Source: Klebsiella pneumoniae (GTDB lineage: Bacteria; Verrucomicrobiota; Verrucomicrobiia; Limisphaerales; SXTU01). From it: a stretch of 50,463 bases of DNA. Positions within the stretch are counted from its first letter, which is position 1. Every line of letters begins with the position of its first letter. Both the position numbers and the translations under genes were made by a program. A model generated the notes under the pieces. The model was given only the letters and a program-made list of their open reading frames with translations. It searched no databases and was not told the DNA's origin. The DNA lies in assembly GCA_943330855.2 (NCBI GenBank), contig CALQJI020000035.1, positions 1 to 50,463 on the forward strand, written 5' to 3'. Positions 8,643-17,230 of this stretch are shown piece after piece.

Positions 8643-9827
8643 TTGCACCAAGACCGAGAAACTCCGCCCCAAGTGGTCCGGGTGCGAGAGGGTCTGGAAC
8701 TGCCGCACGCGCTCACCGTGCCATTCGCCGAAGACGGCGGATTGCTGCATCGTGCGGTGGGCGATGCTCGTGAGGAAACGGCCTTGGCCCACCAAGTCGG
8801 TTGTGACGAGTCCGGTGCGCTCGCCCGCGTGCTGAATGGTCGCGAAGTTGACGTGCGCTGTGATGTCCTGCGTGCCAGGCGCGGCGAGGATATCGTCCAC
8901 CTGATGGTGGTCGCGGTAGGCGCGGAGCGTGCCATGGGGCTTGCTGGGATTGATGACATCGCCGGTGGTGTGGCCGTAATCGAAGGTCAGCAGCTTGCCG
9001 TGACGCAGACTTTGGGCGGCAAGCTCCCACCAGAATTCTGCGAAAGGGGTTTGTTCAAGGATGAAGCCATCGGGCATCACCGGCGCGAGGCTGGCCCAAG
9101 AACTGGGGCGCATGGCCGGGGCGAGATTGCTCAAGGCGGCGGACGGCTCCATGAGCGCGGCGACGTTCAAATGCAAGGCGGGCAGTCGCGCCCAGATGAA
9201 GCGATCGCCGACTGACCGCACGCCCCACTCAAACCACCGCTGTTCCGCCGCGCTCCACGCGACGCGGTGGACGGGGAAGGCGTCGAGCAACTCATTGGCG
9301 AAGATGACGCCGGTGACGCCGCCGGCTTGCTGAATCTCTGCCCAGTTCGAGAACCACCGGACGCGCGGGGCGAACATACTGAGCCGCCCGCGCTGCCATT
9401 CCTGCCGGCGGCGCGAGGGGTCGAGAATCCAATACTCGATGCGCGCGTGGATGTCGGGGCGGTGGCGCAGAAGCCAGTTCAGAATATCCTCGGCGAGCTG
9501 CCCGTCGTGCGCGCCCGCCTCGACGATTTGGAGAGTGCCGGGGGCCGGTTGCTGATTGCCGAGTTCCACGATCCACTCGGCAAATTGGAATGCGAGCAGT
9601 TGGCCGAAGACCGGGCCGACGCTGACGCTGGTGTAAAAGTCCCCACGTTGCCCGACCACGTTGCGGTCGCGCTCGTAGTAGCCATGCTCCGGCTCATAGA
9701 GGGCAACTTCCATGAAGCGCGCGCAGGGCACAGAACCACCGCAGGTAATTTCAGCGCGGAGAATTTCCTCCACTTGCGGCGATGGCTTGCAGTCGACCTC
9801 GCTCTTCGTTATGACACGTTGAAACAC
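8616..9827 (-). CDS. MidA/NDUFAF7-type SAM-dependent methyltransferase
   Basis: A class I SAM-dependent methyltransferase of the COG1565/DUF185 family. The mitochondrial member NDUFAF7 methylates an Arg of complex I subunit NDUFS2; the bacterial role is less certain. Motifs in order: FMEVALYEPEHGYY and GDFYTSVSVGPVFG near the N terminus, a SAM-binding EAGAHDGQLAEDIL, the family signature FANELLDAFPVHRV, and DYGHTTGD. A GTG at 9827 is chosen as start because the open frame continues into the divergent pilT gene and the family normally has 20-40 residues before the FMExALY motif. The N terminus remains uncertain. The C terminus (ERVEGLKG, stop) is encoded by an invading repeat. Confidence 0.8.
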   Translation of the reverse strand: MFQRVITKSEVDCKPSPQVEEILRAEITCGGSVPCARFMEVALYEPEHGYYERDRNVVGQRGDFYTSVSVGPVFGQLLAFQFAEWIVELGNQQPAPGTLQIVEAGAHDGQLAEDILNWLLRHRPDIHARIEYWILDPSRRRQEWQRGRLSMFAPRVRWFSNWAEIQQAGGVTGVIFANELLDAFPVHRVAWSAAEQRWFEWGVRSVGDRFIWARLPALHLNVAALMEPSAALSNLAPAMRPSSWASLAPVMPDGFILEQTPFAEFWWELAAQSLRHGKLLTFDYGHTTGDVINPSKPHGTLRAYRDHHQVDDILAAPGTQDITAHVNFATIQHAGERTGLVTTDLVGQGRFLTSIAHRTMQQSAVFGEWHGERVRQFQTLSHPDHLGRSFSVLVQERVEGLKG

Positions 9828-9861
9828 AAACTGAGAGACTTTCGAACCGAGACCCCCGCTT

Positions 9862-10974
9862 ATGGCCAAGATTGACGCGTTCTTCAACCTCATGATGCAG
9901 CAGAAGGCATCCGACCTGCACCTCGCTTCCGGTAGCCCGCCCATCCTGCGCATCAGCGGCGAGATGCGCCGCGTGGACTACCCGCCGCTGGAGAGCGACG
10001 CGCTCAAGGCGATGCTCTACGAGATCGCGCCGGAAATCAAAGTGAAGCAGTTCGAGGAAACCGGCGACGTGGACTTCGGCTATGAAATCCCGAACGTGGC
10101 CCGCTTCCGCGCCAACTTCTTCAACCAGAAATACGGCTGCTCCGCCGTGTTCCGCCAGATTCCCAGCACGGTGCTGTCCTTCGAGGACTTCGAGAAGTTC
10201 GATGCGCCGCTGCCCGCCGTGTTGCGCAAGTTCCCGATGATGCACAAGGGCCTCGTGCTCGTCACCGGCCCCACCGGCTCCGGCAAGTCCACTACGCTCG
10301 CGGCGATGATTGATTACGCGAACAAGAACCGGCACGACCACATCCTGACCGTCGAGGACCCCATCGAGTTCGTTCACCAGAGCAAGGGCTGCCTCGTCAA
10401 CCACCGCGAGGTCGGGATGCACACGAAGTCCTTCGCCTCCGCGCTGAAGGGCGCTCTGCGCGAAGACCCGGACATCATCATGGTCGGCGAAATGCGCGAC
10501 TTGGAAACCATCGAGCTGGCGCTCACGGCGGCGAGCACCGGCCACTTGGTCTTCGGCACGCTGCACACCTCCAGCGCCGCGAAGACCGTGGACCGCATCA
10601 TTGACGTATTTCCGGCCGACCAGCAGAACAAGATCCGCGCGACGCTCTCCGAGGCGCTCAAGGGCGTGGTGGCGCAGAACCTCTTCAAGCGCATTGATAA
10701 GCCGGGCCGCGTGGCCGCGCTAGAGATTCTCGTCTTCACCACCGCCGTGGCGAACATGGTGCGCGAGGGCAAGACTCACCAGATTCCCGGCATGATCCAA
10801 GTCGGCAAGAAGCTAGGTAACACGCCGCTCGACGACTCGATCATGGAGCACGTGCGCATGAAGCGAATCGCGCCCAAGGACGCCTTCGACAAGTGCATCG
10901 ACAAGAAAAAATTCTTCCCCTTCCTCACGCCGGCGGAGCAGGAAGAGGCGCGGTCGAACGGCGACGTGGATTGA
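9862..10974 (+). CDS. pilT: PilT-type twitching ATPase
   Basis: A 370-residue hexameric ATPase that retracts type IV pili by disassembling the pilin fibre at the inner membrane. Present are the N-terminal SDLHL block (18-22), Walker A GPTGSGKST (136-144), Asp box ILTVEDPIEF (161-170), Walker B IIMVGEMRD (205-213) and His box TGHLVFGTLHT (226-236). The C-terminal AIRNLIRE signature of PilT is replaced by AVANMVRE, followed by PGMIQVG, which is close enough for retraction ATPases. First gene of a three-gene operon with a second PilT-like gene 32 bp downstream. No pilin or assembly genes lie nearby. Confidence 0.93.
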   Translation: MAKIDAFFNLMMQQKASDLHLASGSPPILRISGEMRRVDYPPLESDALKAMLYEIAPEIKVKQFEETGDVDFGYEIPNVARFRANFFNQKYGCSAVFRQIPSTVLSFEDFEKFDAPLPAVLRKFPMMHKGLVLVTGPTGSGKSTTLAAMIDYANKNRHDHILTVEDPIEFVHQSKGCLVNHREVGMHTKSFASALKGALREDPDIIMVGEMRDLETIELALTAASTGHLVFGTLHTSSAAKTVDRIIDVFPADQQNKIRATLSEALKGVVAQNLFKRIDKPGRVAALEILVFTTAVANMVREGKTHQIPGMIQVGKKLGNTPLDDSIMEHVRMKRIAPKDAFDKCIDKKKFFPFLTPAEQEEARSNGDVD

Positions 10975-11006
10975 ACAGCCCGCCCGGCCAAACCTCCCAC
11001 TGACCC

Positions 11007-12209
11007 ATGCGCACCAACGAACTCGACTACGTCCTCACCACGATGTTGGACTCCAACAAGGACGTGTCCGACCTCAACATCACCGTGGACAAGGCGCTTC
11101 AGGTGGAGTCCTCCGGCCAGCTCGTCGCCGTGCCCATCAGCCCGCCGCTAGACCGCCTCACGCCCTTCCAGACCGAGCAGATCGCGCTCAACCTCATCGG
11201 AGGCAGCCGTCGCTTGACCGAGGACCTGCTCCGCACCGGCTCGTGCGACTCCTCCTATGCCCTCGGCCAGAAGGCGCGCTTCCGCGTGAACATCTTCTCC
11301 CAGCGCGGCAACTACTCCTGCATCCTGCGCAAGCTCACCACCCAAATCCCCACGCTCGAACAGCTCAAGCTTCCGCCCATCTTCAAGGAAATCGTGAAGG
11401 AGAAGACCGGCCTCGTCCTCGTCACCGGCGCGACCGGCTCCGGCAAGTCCACCACGCTCGCCGCGCTGCTCAACGACCTCAACGAGAACAAATCCATCCA
11501 CATCGTCACGCTCGAGGACCCGGTCGAGTTCGTGCATCCGCAGAAGAAGGCGACCTTCAATCAGCGCGAGATGGGCACGGACTTCGACCGCTTCTCCAGT
11601 GGCCTGCGCGCCGCGCTGCGCCAGGCACCGAAGATCATCCTCGTCGGCGAAATGCGCGACCGCGAGACCGTCGAGTTGGGCCTCTCCGCCGCCGAGACCG
11701 GCCACCTCGTGATGAGCACGCTGCACACGATTGACTGCGGCCAGACCATCAACCGCATCCTAGGCATGTTCGAGACCAGCGAGCAGGACCAAATCCGCGA
11801 GCGCCTCGCGGACACGCTCCGTTGGGTCGTCAGCCAACGCCTCGCGCCCAAAGTGGGCGGCGGTCGCCAAGCCATTTTGGAAATCATGGGCAACAACGTC
11901 CGCACCAAGGAATCCATTCTGCAAGGCGAGGCGGAGGGAAAGACCTTCTACGAAATCATCGAGGCCAGCTACACCTTCGGTTGGAAGAGCTTTGACCAGG
12001 CTTGTATGGAAGCCTTTGAGCAGAACCTCATCACCGAGGAGAACGCCCTGATTTATTGCGGTAAGCGCGGCCCGACCTCACGCGGCATCGACAACATCAA
12101 GAAGAAGCGCGGTGAGGTGACCTCGAACGTCACCAGCTTGGGCATGAAGAAGGAAGTCGCCCACGGGGCACCGAGCGCGCCGCCGCCGCTGACGTTGAAG
12201 CTGAAGTAA
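11007..12209 (+). CDS. Second PilT/PilU-like ATPase
   Basis: A 400-residue paralogue of the preceding gene, in the same operon. Walker A GATGSGKST (141-149), Asp box IVTLEDPVEFVH (166-177), Walker B ILVGEMRD (211-218) and His box TGHLVMSTLHT (231-241) are intact, so it should hydrolyse ATP. The N terminus is divergent: SDLNITV replaces the usual SDLHL. A C-terminal extension after residue 350 is rich in Lys and Pro. By analogy with PilT/PilU pairs it may assist or modulate retraction; whether it is a true PilU orthologue cannot be decided here. Confidence 0.88.
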   Translation: MRTNELDYVLTTMLDSNKDVSDLNITVDKALQVESSGQLVAVPISPPLDRLTPFQTEQIALNLIGGSRRLTEDLLRTGSCDSSYALGQKARFRVNIFSQRGNYSCILRKLTTQIPTLEQLKLPPIFKEIVKEKTGLVLVTGATGSGKSTTLAALLNDLNENKSIHIVTLEDPVEFVHPQKKATFNQREMGTDFDRFSSGLRAALRQAPKIILVGEMRDRETVELGLSAAETGHLVMSTLHTIDCGQTINRILGMFETSEQDQIRERLADTLRWVVSQRLAPKVGGGRQAILEIMGNNVRTKESILQGEAEGKTFYEIIEASYTFGWKSFDQACMEAFEQNLITEENALIYCGKRGPTSRGIDNIKKKRGEVTSNVTSLGMKKEVAHGAPSAPPPLTLKLK

Positions 12210-12229
12210 CCATCCGACCTGTATTTCCC

Positions 12230-12706
12230 ATGAGCCAGCTCTTCGCCGACTACGAATTCATCAGCCCCTCGGACAAACCCGCGCTGCTCGCCCTCAGCAG
12301 CATGGAGGCCCTCGCCAACGTCCAGACCATCGTCCTGGAATGCGGCTACAAGGTCCACGTCGCCAGCAGCCACGACGACTTCGGAAAGCGTTTCTCCGCG
12401 CTGAACTACCACCTCGTCGTCGTGGAGGAACTCTTCGCCGCTGGCACTCCGGACGAGAACACCACTCTTCGCACGCTCCAGTGGCTGCCCATGGCCAGGC
12501 GCCGCCATGTCGTCGTGATTCTCGTCAGCGACCGGTTCCAGACGCTGAACCCGATGCACGCTTTCCAGCAAAGCGTTCACGCCGTCGTCAACACGGTCGA
12601 TCTCAGCAGCCTCGGCGGCATCATCACAAAAGCCGCCTCGGATAATGATCTCTTCCTCCACAACTACCGCGAGGTGCAGGCGGCGATGGTGCAGGGTAAA
12701 ATCTAA
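12230..12706 (+). CDS. Hypothetical protein, third gene of the pilT operon
   Basis: 158 residues, 20 bp after the second PilT gene and so probably co-transcribed. It has an alternating beta/alpha pattern (ALANVQTIVLECGYKVHVASS, then NYHLVVVEELF, then RRHVVVILVSDRF, then HAVVNTVDLSSL) that recalls a response-regulator receiver fold. No phosphoacceptor Asp stands in the expected place (VVVEEL), so if it is a receiver it is a degenerate one. A protein-protein role in pilus control fits the operon context but is only inference. Confidence 0.6.
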   Translation: MSQLFADYEFISPSDKPALLALSSMEALANVQTIVLECGYKVHVASSHDDFGKRFSALNYHLVVVEELFAAGTPDENTTLRTLQWLPMARRRHVVVILVSDRFQTLNPMHAFQQSVHAVVNTVDLSSLGGIITKAASDNDLFLHNYREVQAAMVQGKI

Positions 12707-12829
12707 AACCACCTCTGGCTGCGACGGGGCGATGATGGCTTTTCAAAACACGAAACACGTTTCCGATTGATGGGTTTCGGTGTGCCCCCGCTCCTGGCGA
12801 GGCGAAAAACTGAGCAGAACGATGCCGTT

Positions 12830-12987
12830 GGAGCGCCGGCTTCCAAGCCGGCTTACCGCATTTGGAAAGGGCTGGAATGTGTTTTGCCAGTTGCGTGGCG
12901 AACCACCGAAGGGTGCGAGGTAACGTCCGGCTCGCCACCGCGCTCCCAACTCCTCACCACCAAAGCCGGCTTGGAAACCGGCGCTCC
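12830..12987. repeat. 158-bp palindromic repeat element
   Basis: Arms of 25 bp with one mismatch at 12830-12854 and 12963-12987 (GGAGCGCCGGCTTCCAAGCC...). Each arm is itself a near-perfect small hairpin (GCCGGCTT/AAGCCGGC). It fills the roughly 300-bp gap between two convergent genes and could act as a bidirectional transcription barrier, though no T-run follows either arm. Confidence 0.7.
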
Positions 12988-13007
12988 GTCAACTGCATCA
13001 TTCCGGC

Positions 13008-14792
13008 TCAGTGTTCGTAGTTCCGCAGCCGGCGTAGCGCGAGCTTAAGCGGCACATAGCCCAGCGCGATGGAAAGTGCAACGAACCCGGCGAAGCACGA
13101 CAACACAGGCGGGTCGCGCAGCTCATTATTCCAGCGCCAAGGCGAACCCCACGCGAGGAGCAGCACACTGGCGACGATGTAAAGGAAGCTCATCACCAGC
13201 GCGAAGGTGCCGCCGAAGCCGCTGACGATCTTGCTGGGATTGTCCTCGCGGAGGTTCGGATAAAGCACGCCGATGCCCAGCGCCAGCGCGTTGAGCGTGA
13301 GCGTCATCACCGTAACAGCCCCGGCGAAGTAGGCGGTGCGCTCCAGCGGCATTTGCAGCATATGGCAGGACAGCGCGATCATCCCGAGCGTGACGACGAG
13401 CGACACGCCCGTAACGAGGAGGAATTTCGCCTGCACCACGCGCGGCAGGCCCAGCGGCGCGCGGCCCACGATCCAGAGCCGCTTGCCCTCGAGCGAGAAC
13501 TGCGGAAAGACAAAACGCGTGGTGAGCGTGGCGAGGTTGAGCGAACACGCAGCAAGGTTCAGGTAGGAAATCAGGTGCAGCCAGAATGGGCTGCTGATCT
13601 GCGAGGTGAAGTGGCGGAGGTTCAGGATATAAACCCCCAGCAGGCCGAAGAGCACGAGCGACTGGCCCCATTGCGTCGTGTCGCGCCAAAACATCCGCAC
13701 ATCCTTGACCATCAGCGCCCGCACGTCCGCGCGCAGGGGCAGCAGGCGGAAGAGGATTTCCATGAAGCCTGCGCGGTAGTGGAACTTCCGACGCCGGTCC
13801 TGCCAGTGACGGAACCATTCCCATTGGCCGAACGCGCTGGCGCGGCAGTGAACCACGGACGTGGCGTCATAGAAAAGATTGCCCATGCGCGTGGCCGCCA
13901 GCGCGCCGAAGAAGAGCACATGGCTCAACAGCACCAGCACGTAGAAGCCCGCCGCCGCGCGCGCGCCCTCGGCCCATTGCTGCACGCTGGCGGAGAGCCA
14001 ATAGCTCGGGAGGAAGGGAAATTGCGAGAAGCGCGTCTTGGCCAGCAGGCGGTCCAGCACGGCCAACACCCGCGTCTCCAGCGACTCTTCGTCCACCAGC
14101 TCCGGGCGCAGGTAATACTTCACCGCGAAGATCAGCCCGCCCGCGGTGATGAGCGCCACGATTTGAAACACCCGTCGATCCAAGAACCGCGCGAGATTCA
14201 CCGCCGACCACGCTCCGAGCACCGCCGGCAGCACGATGAACAAACCCACCAACACAACCGTGAGTCCGTAGAAATGCCACGGCACGTTGCGCCACATCCC
14301 GTAAGCCCCGAGCAACGGCGCGATGAGAAAGAGAAACGCCCACGACGCGAGCACCGTGGACTCGACGAACTTCCACCGGAACACCGTCTGCGCCGGCACC
14401 GGCATCGTCAGCAGAAACGCAGTCTCACGGTTACGGAAGAAGTTCGAGTAACTGATGACCAGATTACTAAAAAGCAGCAGCACGAAGAGGAAGGCGAAGA
14501 GTAGGAAGAGCAGCCGCTCGATGAGCAGTTCCCCGATGCCGGGGAATACACCGATGAACTTCAGTCCGCGATAGAACAACCCGAACGCCATCACGATGTA
14601 GCCGCCGATAAACAGCACGATGATGCCCGTGAGCAGGCTGGACTGTTCGCGCACAGAGCACAGCCGCCGCCATGACTGGAGCAGATTCACCCGCAGGAGG
14701 AGCAGCAGTGGGGAATTCACGTCGGAAACCGGCCGGACCGGAGAAGCGGGACTGGAATTGGAGGGAGCCGACTGCACTACCAACACTGCCAA
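13008..14792 (-). CDS. Multi-pass membrane protein, putative ABC-2-type exporter permease
   Basis: 594 residues with many hydrophobic helices: clusters near 55-75, 90-115, 150-175, 180-205, 210-230, 280-300, 380-395, 455-475, 490-510, 525-550 and 565-585. The layout matches the 'putative ABC exporter' permease family, including the motif RALMVKDVRMFWRDTTQWGQ between the two membrane halves. No ATPase gene is adjacent. The start is doubtful: the open frame begins with TTG at 14792, five bases beyond the tRNA-Pro gene; a GTG at 14720 is an alternative. If the TTG is used, the mRNA must begin within or be processed from the tRNA transcript. Confidence 0.75.
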   Translation of the reverse strand: MAVLVVQSAPSNSSPASPVRPVSDVNSPLLLLLRVNLLQSWRRLCSVREQSSLLTGIIVLFIGGYIVMAFGLFYRGLKFIGVFPGIGELLIERLLFLLFAFLFVLLLFSNLVISYSNFFRNRETAFLLTMPVPAQTVFRWKFVESTVLASWAFLFLIAPLLGAYGMWRNVPWHFYGLTVVLVGLFIVLPAVLGAWSAVNLARFLDRRVFQIVALITAGGLIFAVKYYLRPELVDEESLETRVLAVLDRLLAKTRFSQFPFLPSYWLSASVQQWAEGARAAAGFYVLVLLSHVLFFGALAATRMGNLFYDATSVVHCRASAFGQWEWFRHWQDRRRKFHYRAGFMEILFRLLPLRADVRALMVKDVRMFWRDTTQWGQSLVLFGLLGVYILNLRHFTSQISSPFWLHLISYLNLAACSLNLATLTTRFVFPQFSLEGKRLWIVGRAPLGLPRVVQAKFLLVTGVSLVVTLGMIALSCHMLQMPLERTAYFAGAVTVMTLTLNALALGIGVLYPNLREDNPSKIVSGFGGTFALVMSFLYIVASVLLLAWGSPWRWNNELRDPPVLSCFAGFVALSIALGYVPLKLALRRLRNYEH

Positions 14793-14796
14793 GAGA

Positions 14797-14873
14797 TGGT
14801 CGGGACGGTGAGATTTGAACTCACGACCTCTTGGACCCGAACCAAGCGCGCTACCAAGCTACGCTACGTCCCG
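14797..14873 (-). tRNA. tRNA-Pro (CGG)
   Basis: Minus-strand cloverleaf of 77 nt with encoded CCA (14799-14797). The acceptor stem is CGGGACG/CGTCCCG, starting with the C1-G72 pair typical of bacterial tRNA-Pro. The anticodon stem CTTGG/CCAAG encloses the loop TTCGGGT, giving anticodon CGG for CCG codons. The T arm carries GTTCAAATC. It lies four bases upstream of the exporter permease gene on the same strand. Confidence 0.97.
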
Positions 14874-15309
14874 AACCACAGGGGCGTGACGCTGCCGGGC
14901 AGCTAATGGAATTGCAACGAAGTTTTTGCACGAAATTTTTGATCGCACGAACACTTTTCGCCCGCGCACCGCTCCACCGCGACACAGTCCCGTTCAAGCT
15001 TGGAACATTATGCGCCACACACCGCCCGCGCCCTAAAGCCCATCGCCCCTAAGCCCACACGCATCACCGCCGCGTCCCGCAGCGCAGCAGCGAAGCCGGG
15101 GGCCAACTCCAATTCTTCCACGCGAAAATCCGTCAGTGCCGCCCCCGCCCGTAAAGCGTCGGCCCGAATCTAACCCCGATTCCGCGTCCGGCGCTCACCG
15201 CCGATGGCGTAGTCACTGGATTCGGGCGGTCGCAATAATCCCACCCCTTCGGTGCATCTGCGCACTTTCCGCTTTTCCCATTCCCCGCCACCGGGCATAA
15301 CCCGCGCCC
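14874..15309. other. Intergenic region between tRNA-Pro and lysA
   Basis: A 436-bp stretch without a credible gene. The first 90 bases upstream of tRNA-Pro contain A/T-rich tracts (AAGTTTTTGCACGAAATTTT near 14920-14940), unlike the GC-rich surroundings and fitting a tRNA promoter or upstream activating region, although no clean -35/-10 pair could be fixed. Further right a 9-bp inverted repeat (GCCCGAATC 15162-15170, GATTCGGGC 15219-15227) encloses a GC-rich loop. No lysine-riboswitch-like structure was recognised before lysA. Confidence 0.4.
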
Positions 15310-16608
15310 ATGCATTCATTTCGCTACGTCGGAAAAGAACTCAGTTGTGAGAGCGTCACCATCGCGTCACTCGTAAAGAAGCACGGGACGCCGCTCTACG
15401 TCTATTCGCAGTCCACGCTGGAGGACCACTTTGGCAAGCTCCACTCCGCGCTCGCGCCCCTGGACCACCTCATCTGCTACGCGATGAAGGCCAACTCCAA
15501 CCAAGCCGTCATGCGCGTGCTCGCCAACGTCGGCGGCGGCTTCGACACCGTGAGCGAAGGCGAACTGCGCCGCGTCATCGCGGCTGGCGGCGACCCCGCC
15601 AAGTGCGTCTTCGCCGGCGTGGGCAAGACGGACGCGGAGATCGAGTTCGCGCTCAAGGCCGGCATCTACTGCTTCAACTGCGAGTCCGAGCCGGAGTTGC
15701 AGCGCATCAACAAAGTTGCCGCGCGCCTCAAGAAGGTCGCCCCCGTGGCCGTGCGCGTGAACCCAAACGTGGACGCTGGCACGCACGCCAAGATCACCAC
15801 CGGCACTTACGAGAACAAATTCGGCATCGCCTTCGAGGAGGTCGAGAGCGTGTATGCCCGCGCCGCCAAGCTCAAGAACCTCCGCCTACGCGGCATCCAG
15901 ACGCACATCGGCTCGCAGCTCACGAGCGTGAAACCGTTCGAGCTGGCCGTGAAGAAGCTCCTGCCGCTCGTCACCAAGCTGAACGCGAAATATCACTTCG
16001 AGTTCTTCAGCATCGGCGGTGGCCTGGGCATCATCTACAACCCCGCCCTCGCCAGCAGCGACGCCAAGTGGTGGCAGTCAGCCGCCGCGAAGGACATCCT
16101 CACCCCCGCCACCTACGCCGCGACCGTCGTGCCGCTGCTGAAGCCGTTGGACCTGCGCATCCTCATCGAACCGGGCCGCTTCATCGTTGGCAACGCGGGC
16201 ATCCTCGTCACGCGGGTCGAGTATGTGAAGCGGACCGGGAAGAAGAACTTCGTCATCGTGGACGCCGCGATGAACGACCTCATCCGCCCCGCCTTCTACG
16301 ACAGCTTTCACGAAATTGTCCCGCTCACGAAGAAGGGCGGCGCGACCGTCAGTTCCGACGTCGTCGGTCCCATCTGCGAGAGCGGCGACTACTTCTGCAA
16401 GGACCGCCCGCTGCCAAAGGTCGGCGAAGGCGACTGCCTCGCGCTCCTGAGCGCCGGCGCCTACGGCTCCGTGATGGGCTCGAACTACAACTCCCGCTCC
16501 CTCCCGACCGAGGTGCTGGTCCACGGCAAGAAATCCGCCGTGGTCCGCGCGCGCCAACCCGTCGAGGCCATCTGGGCCAACGAGAGCGTGGCGGACTGGC
16601 TGAAGTAG
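15310..16608 (+). CDS. lysA: Diaminopimelate decarboxylase
   Basis: A 432-residue PLP enzyme (fold type III) that makes L-lysine from meso-diaminopimelate, the last step of lysine synthesis. Lys60 in YAMKAN binds PLP, HIGSQ (199-203) and the glycine loop SIGGGLG (234-240) line the cofactor, EPGR (287-290) contacts phosphate, and Cys356 in GPICESGD is the second active-site residue contributed across the dimer. Length is normal. The ATG at 15310 gives an N terminus (FRYVGKELSCESV) typical of the family. The gene stands alone, without dapF or argH. Confidence 0.95.
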   Translation: MHSFRYVGKELSCESVTIASLVKKHGTPLYVYSQSTLEDHFGKLHSALAPLDHLICYAMKANSNQAVMRVLANVGGGFDTVSEGELRRVIAAGGDPAKCVFAGVGKTDAEIEFALKAGIYCFNCESEPELQRINKVAARLKKVAPVAVRVNPNVDAGTHAKITTGTYENKFGIAFEEVESVYARAAKLKNLRLRGIQTHIGSQLTSVKPFELAVKKLLPLVTKLNAKYHFEFFSIGGGLGIIYNPALASSDAKWWQSAAAKDILTPATYAATVVPLLKPLDLRILIEPGRFIVGNAGILVTRVEYVKRTGKKNFVIVDAAMNDLIRPAFYDSFHEIVPLTKKGGATVSSDVVGPICESGDYFCKDRPLPKVGEGDCLALLSAGAYGSVMGSNYNSRSLPTEVLVHGKKSAVVRARQPVEAIWANESVADWLK

Positions 16609-16833
16609 CCTTCGACCGCGCCGACAGAGTGCAGCGGTCCGAATTAACGCACAGACGCGAGGACGCAATAACGCAGGCGGAAACGGCGAAAGAATTGGTG
16701 CGGGCGTTTGTGCCAGTGCGCTGGCGCGATCCAGAAGTCCCCAACCAAACCCCACCGTCCAGCCTTCTCAACCCTGTGCGCGGACATGACGCCCGCACAA
16801 CGCGTCGAAAGCGCGTGCCAACAGAGCCACTCG

Positions 16834-17202
16834 CTACAGCGTCGCCGGCGACACGCCCACGCTCACGATGCTGCACGCTTGGATCACGTTCAGCCCCAGT
16901 TGCTCCGCTTCCGACAGCACCTCGTCGGACTCCGTGCCGGGGTTGAGCCACAACTCGTCACAGCCCTTCGCAGCGATGGCAGGCAGCAGCTTGAGCGTCA
17001 CCGGCGGCGGGAGATAAACGCTCACGAGGTCGGGCCGAGCCGGCACGTCGGCGATGCTCGCGAACGCGGGCAGGCCCTCGACGGTCGCCTCCTTCGGATT
17101 CACCGGCCACACGGTGAAACCCTGCTGCTGGTAAGCGCGCACGGCCTTGTTGCCGAACTTGCTGCGGTCAGTGGAAGCCCCGATGACGGCGACGGTTTTC
17201 AT
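16834..17202 (-). CDS. CoA-binding domain protein (YccU-like)
   Basis: A 122-residue single-domain protein with a Rossmann-type CoA-binding fold. The N-terminal VAVIGASTDRSKFGNKA loop, VWPVNPKE, the YLPPPVTLKLLP helix and WLNPGTESDEV are the hallmark segments of the small YccU/COG1832 family. Function in bacteria is unsettled; CoA binding is inferred from homology to the N-terminal domain of succinyl-CoA synthetase alpha chains. Next upstream on the strand is the LamG-like gene, 28 bp away, so the two may be co-transcribed. Confidence 0.85.
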   Translation of the reverse strand: MKTVAVIGASTDRSKFGNKAVRAYQQQGFTVWPVNPKEATVEGLPAFASIADVPARPDLVSVYLPPPVTLKLLPAIAAKGCDELWLNPGTESDEVLSEAEQLGLNVIQACSIVSVGVSPATL

Positions 17203-17230
17203 GGTGTGATTGTCCGCGTGCCGAGGCCCC

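Noticed and set aside
12830..12987. CRISPR-like spaced repeats
   Set aside because: Only two arms, inverted rather than direct, with no regular spacer array; no CRISPR was seen anywhere in the window.
15100..15309. Possible lysine riboswitch before lysA
   Set aside because: No conserved L-box core or terminator/antiterminator arrangement could be recognised; only a short inverted repeat is present.
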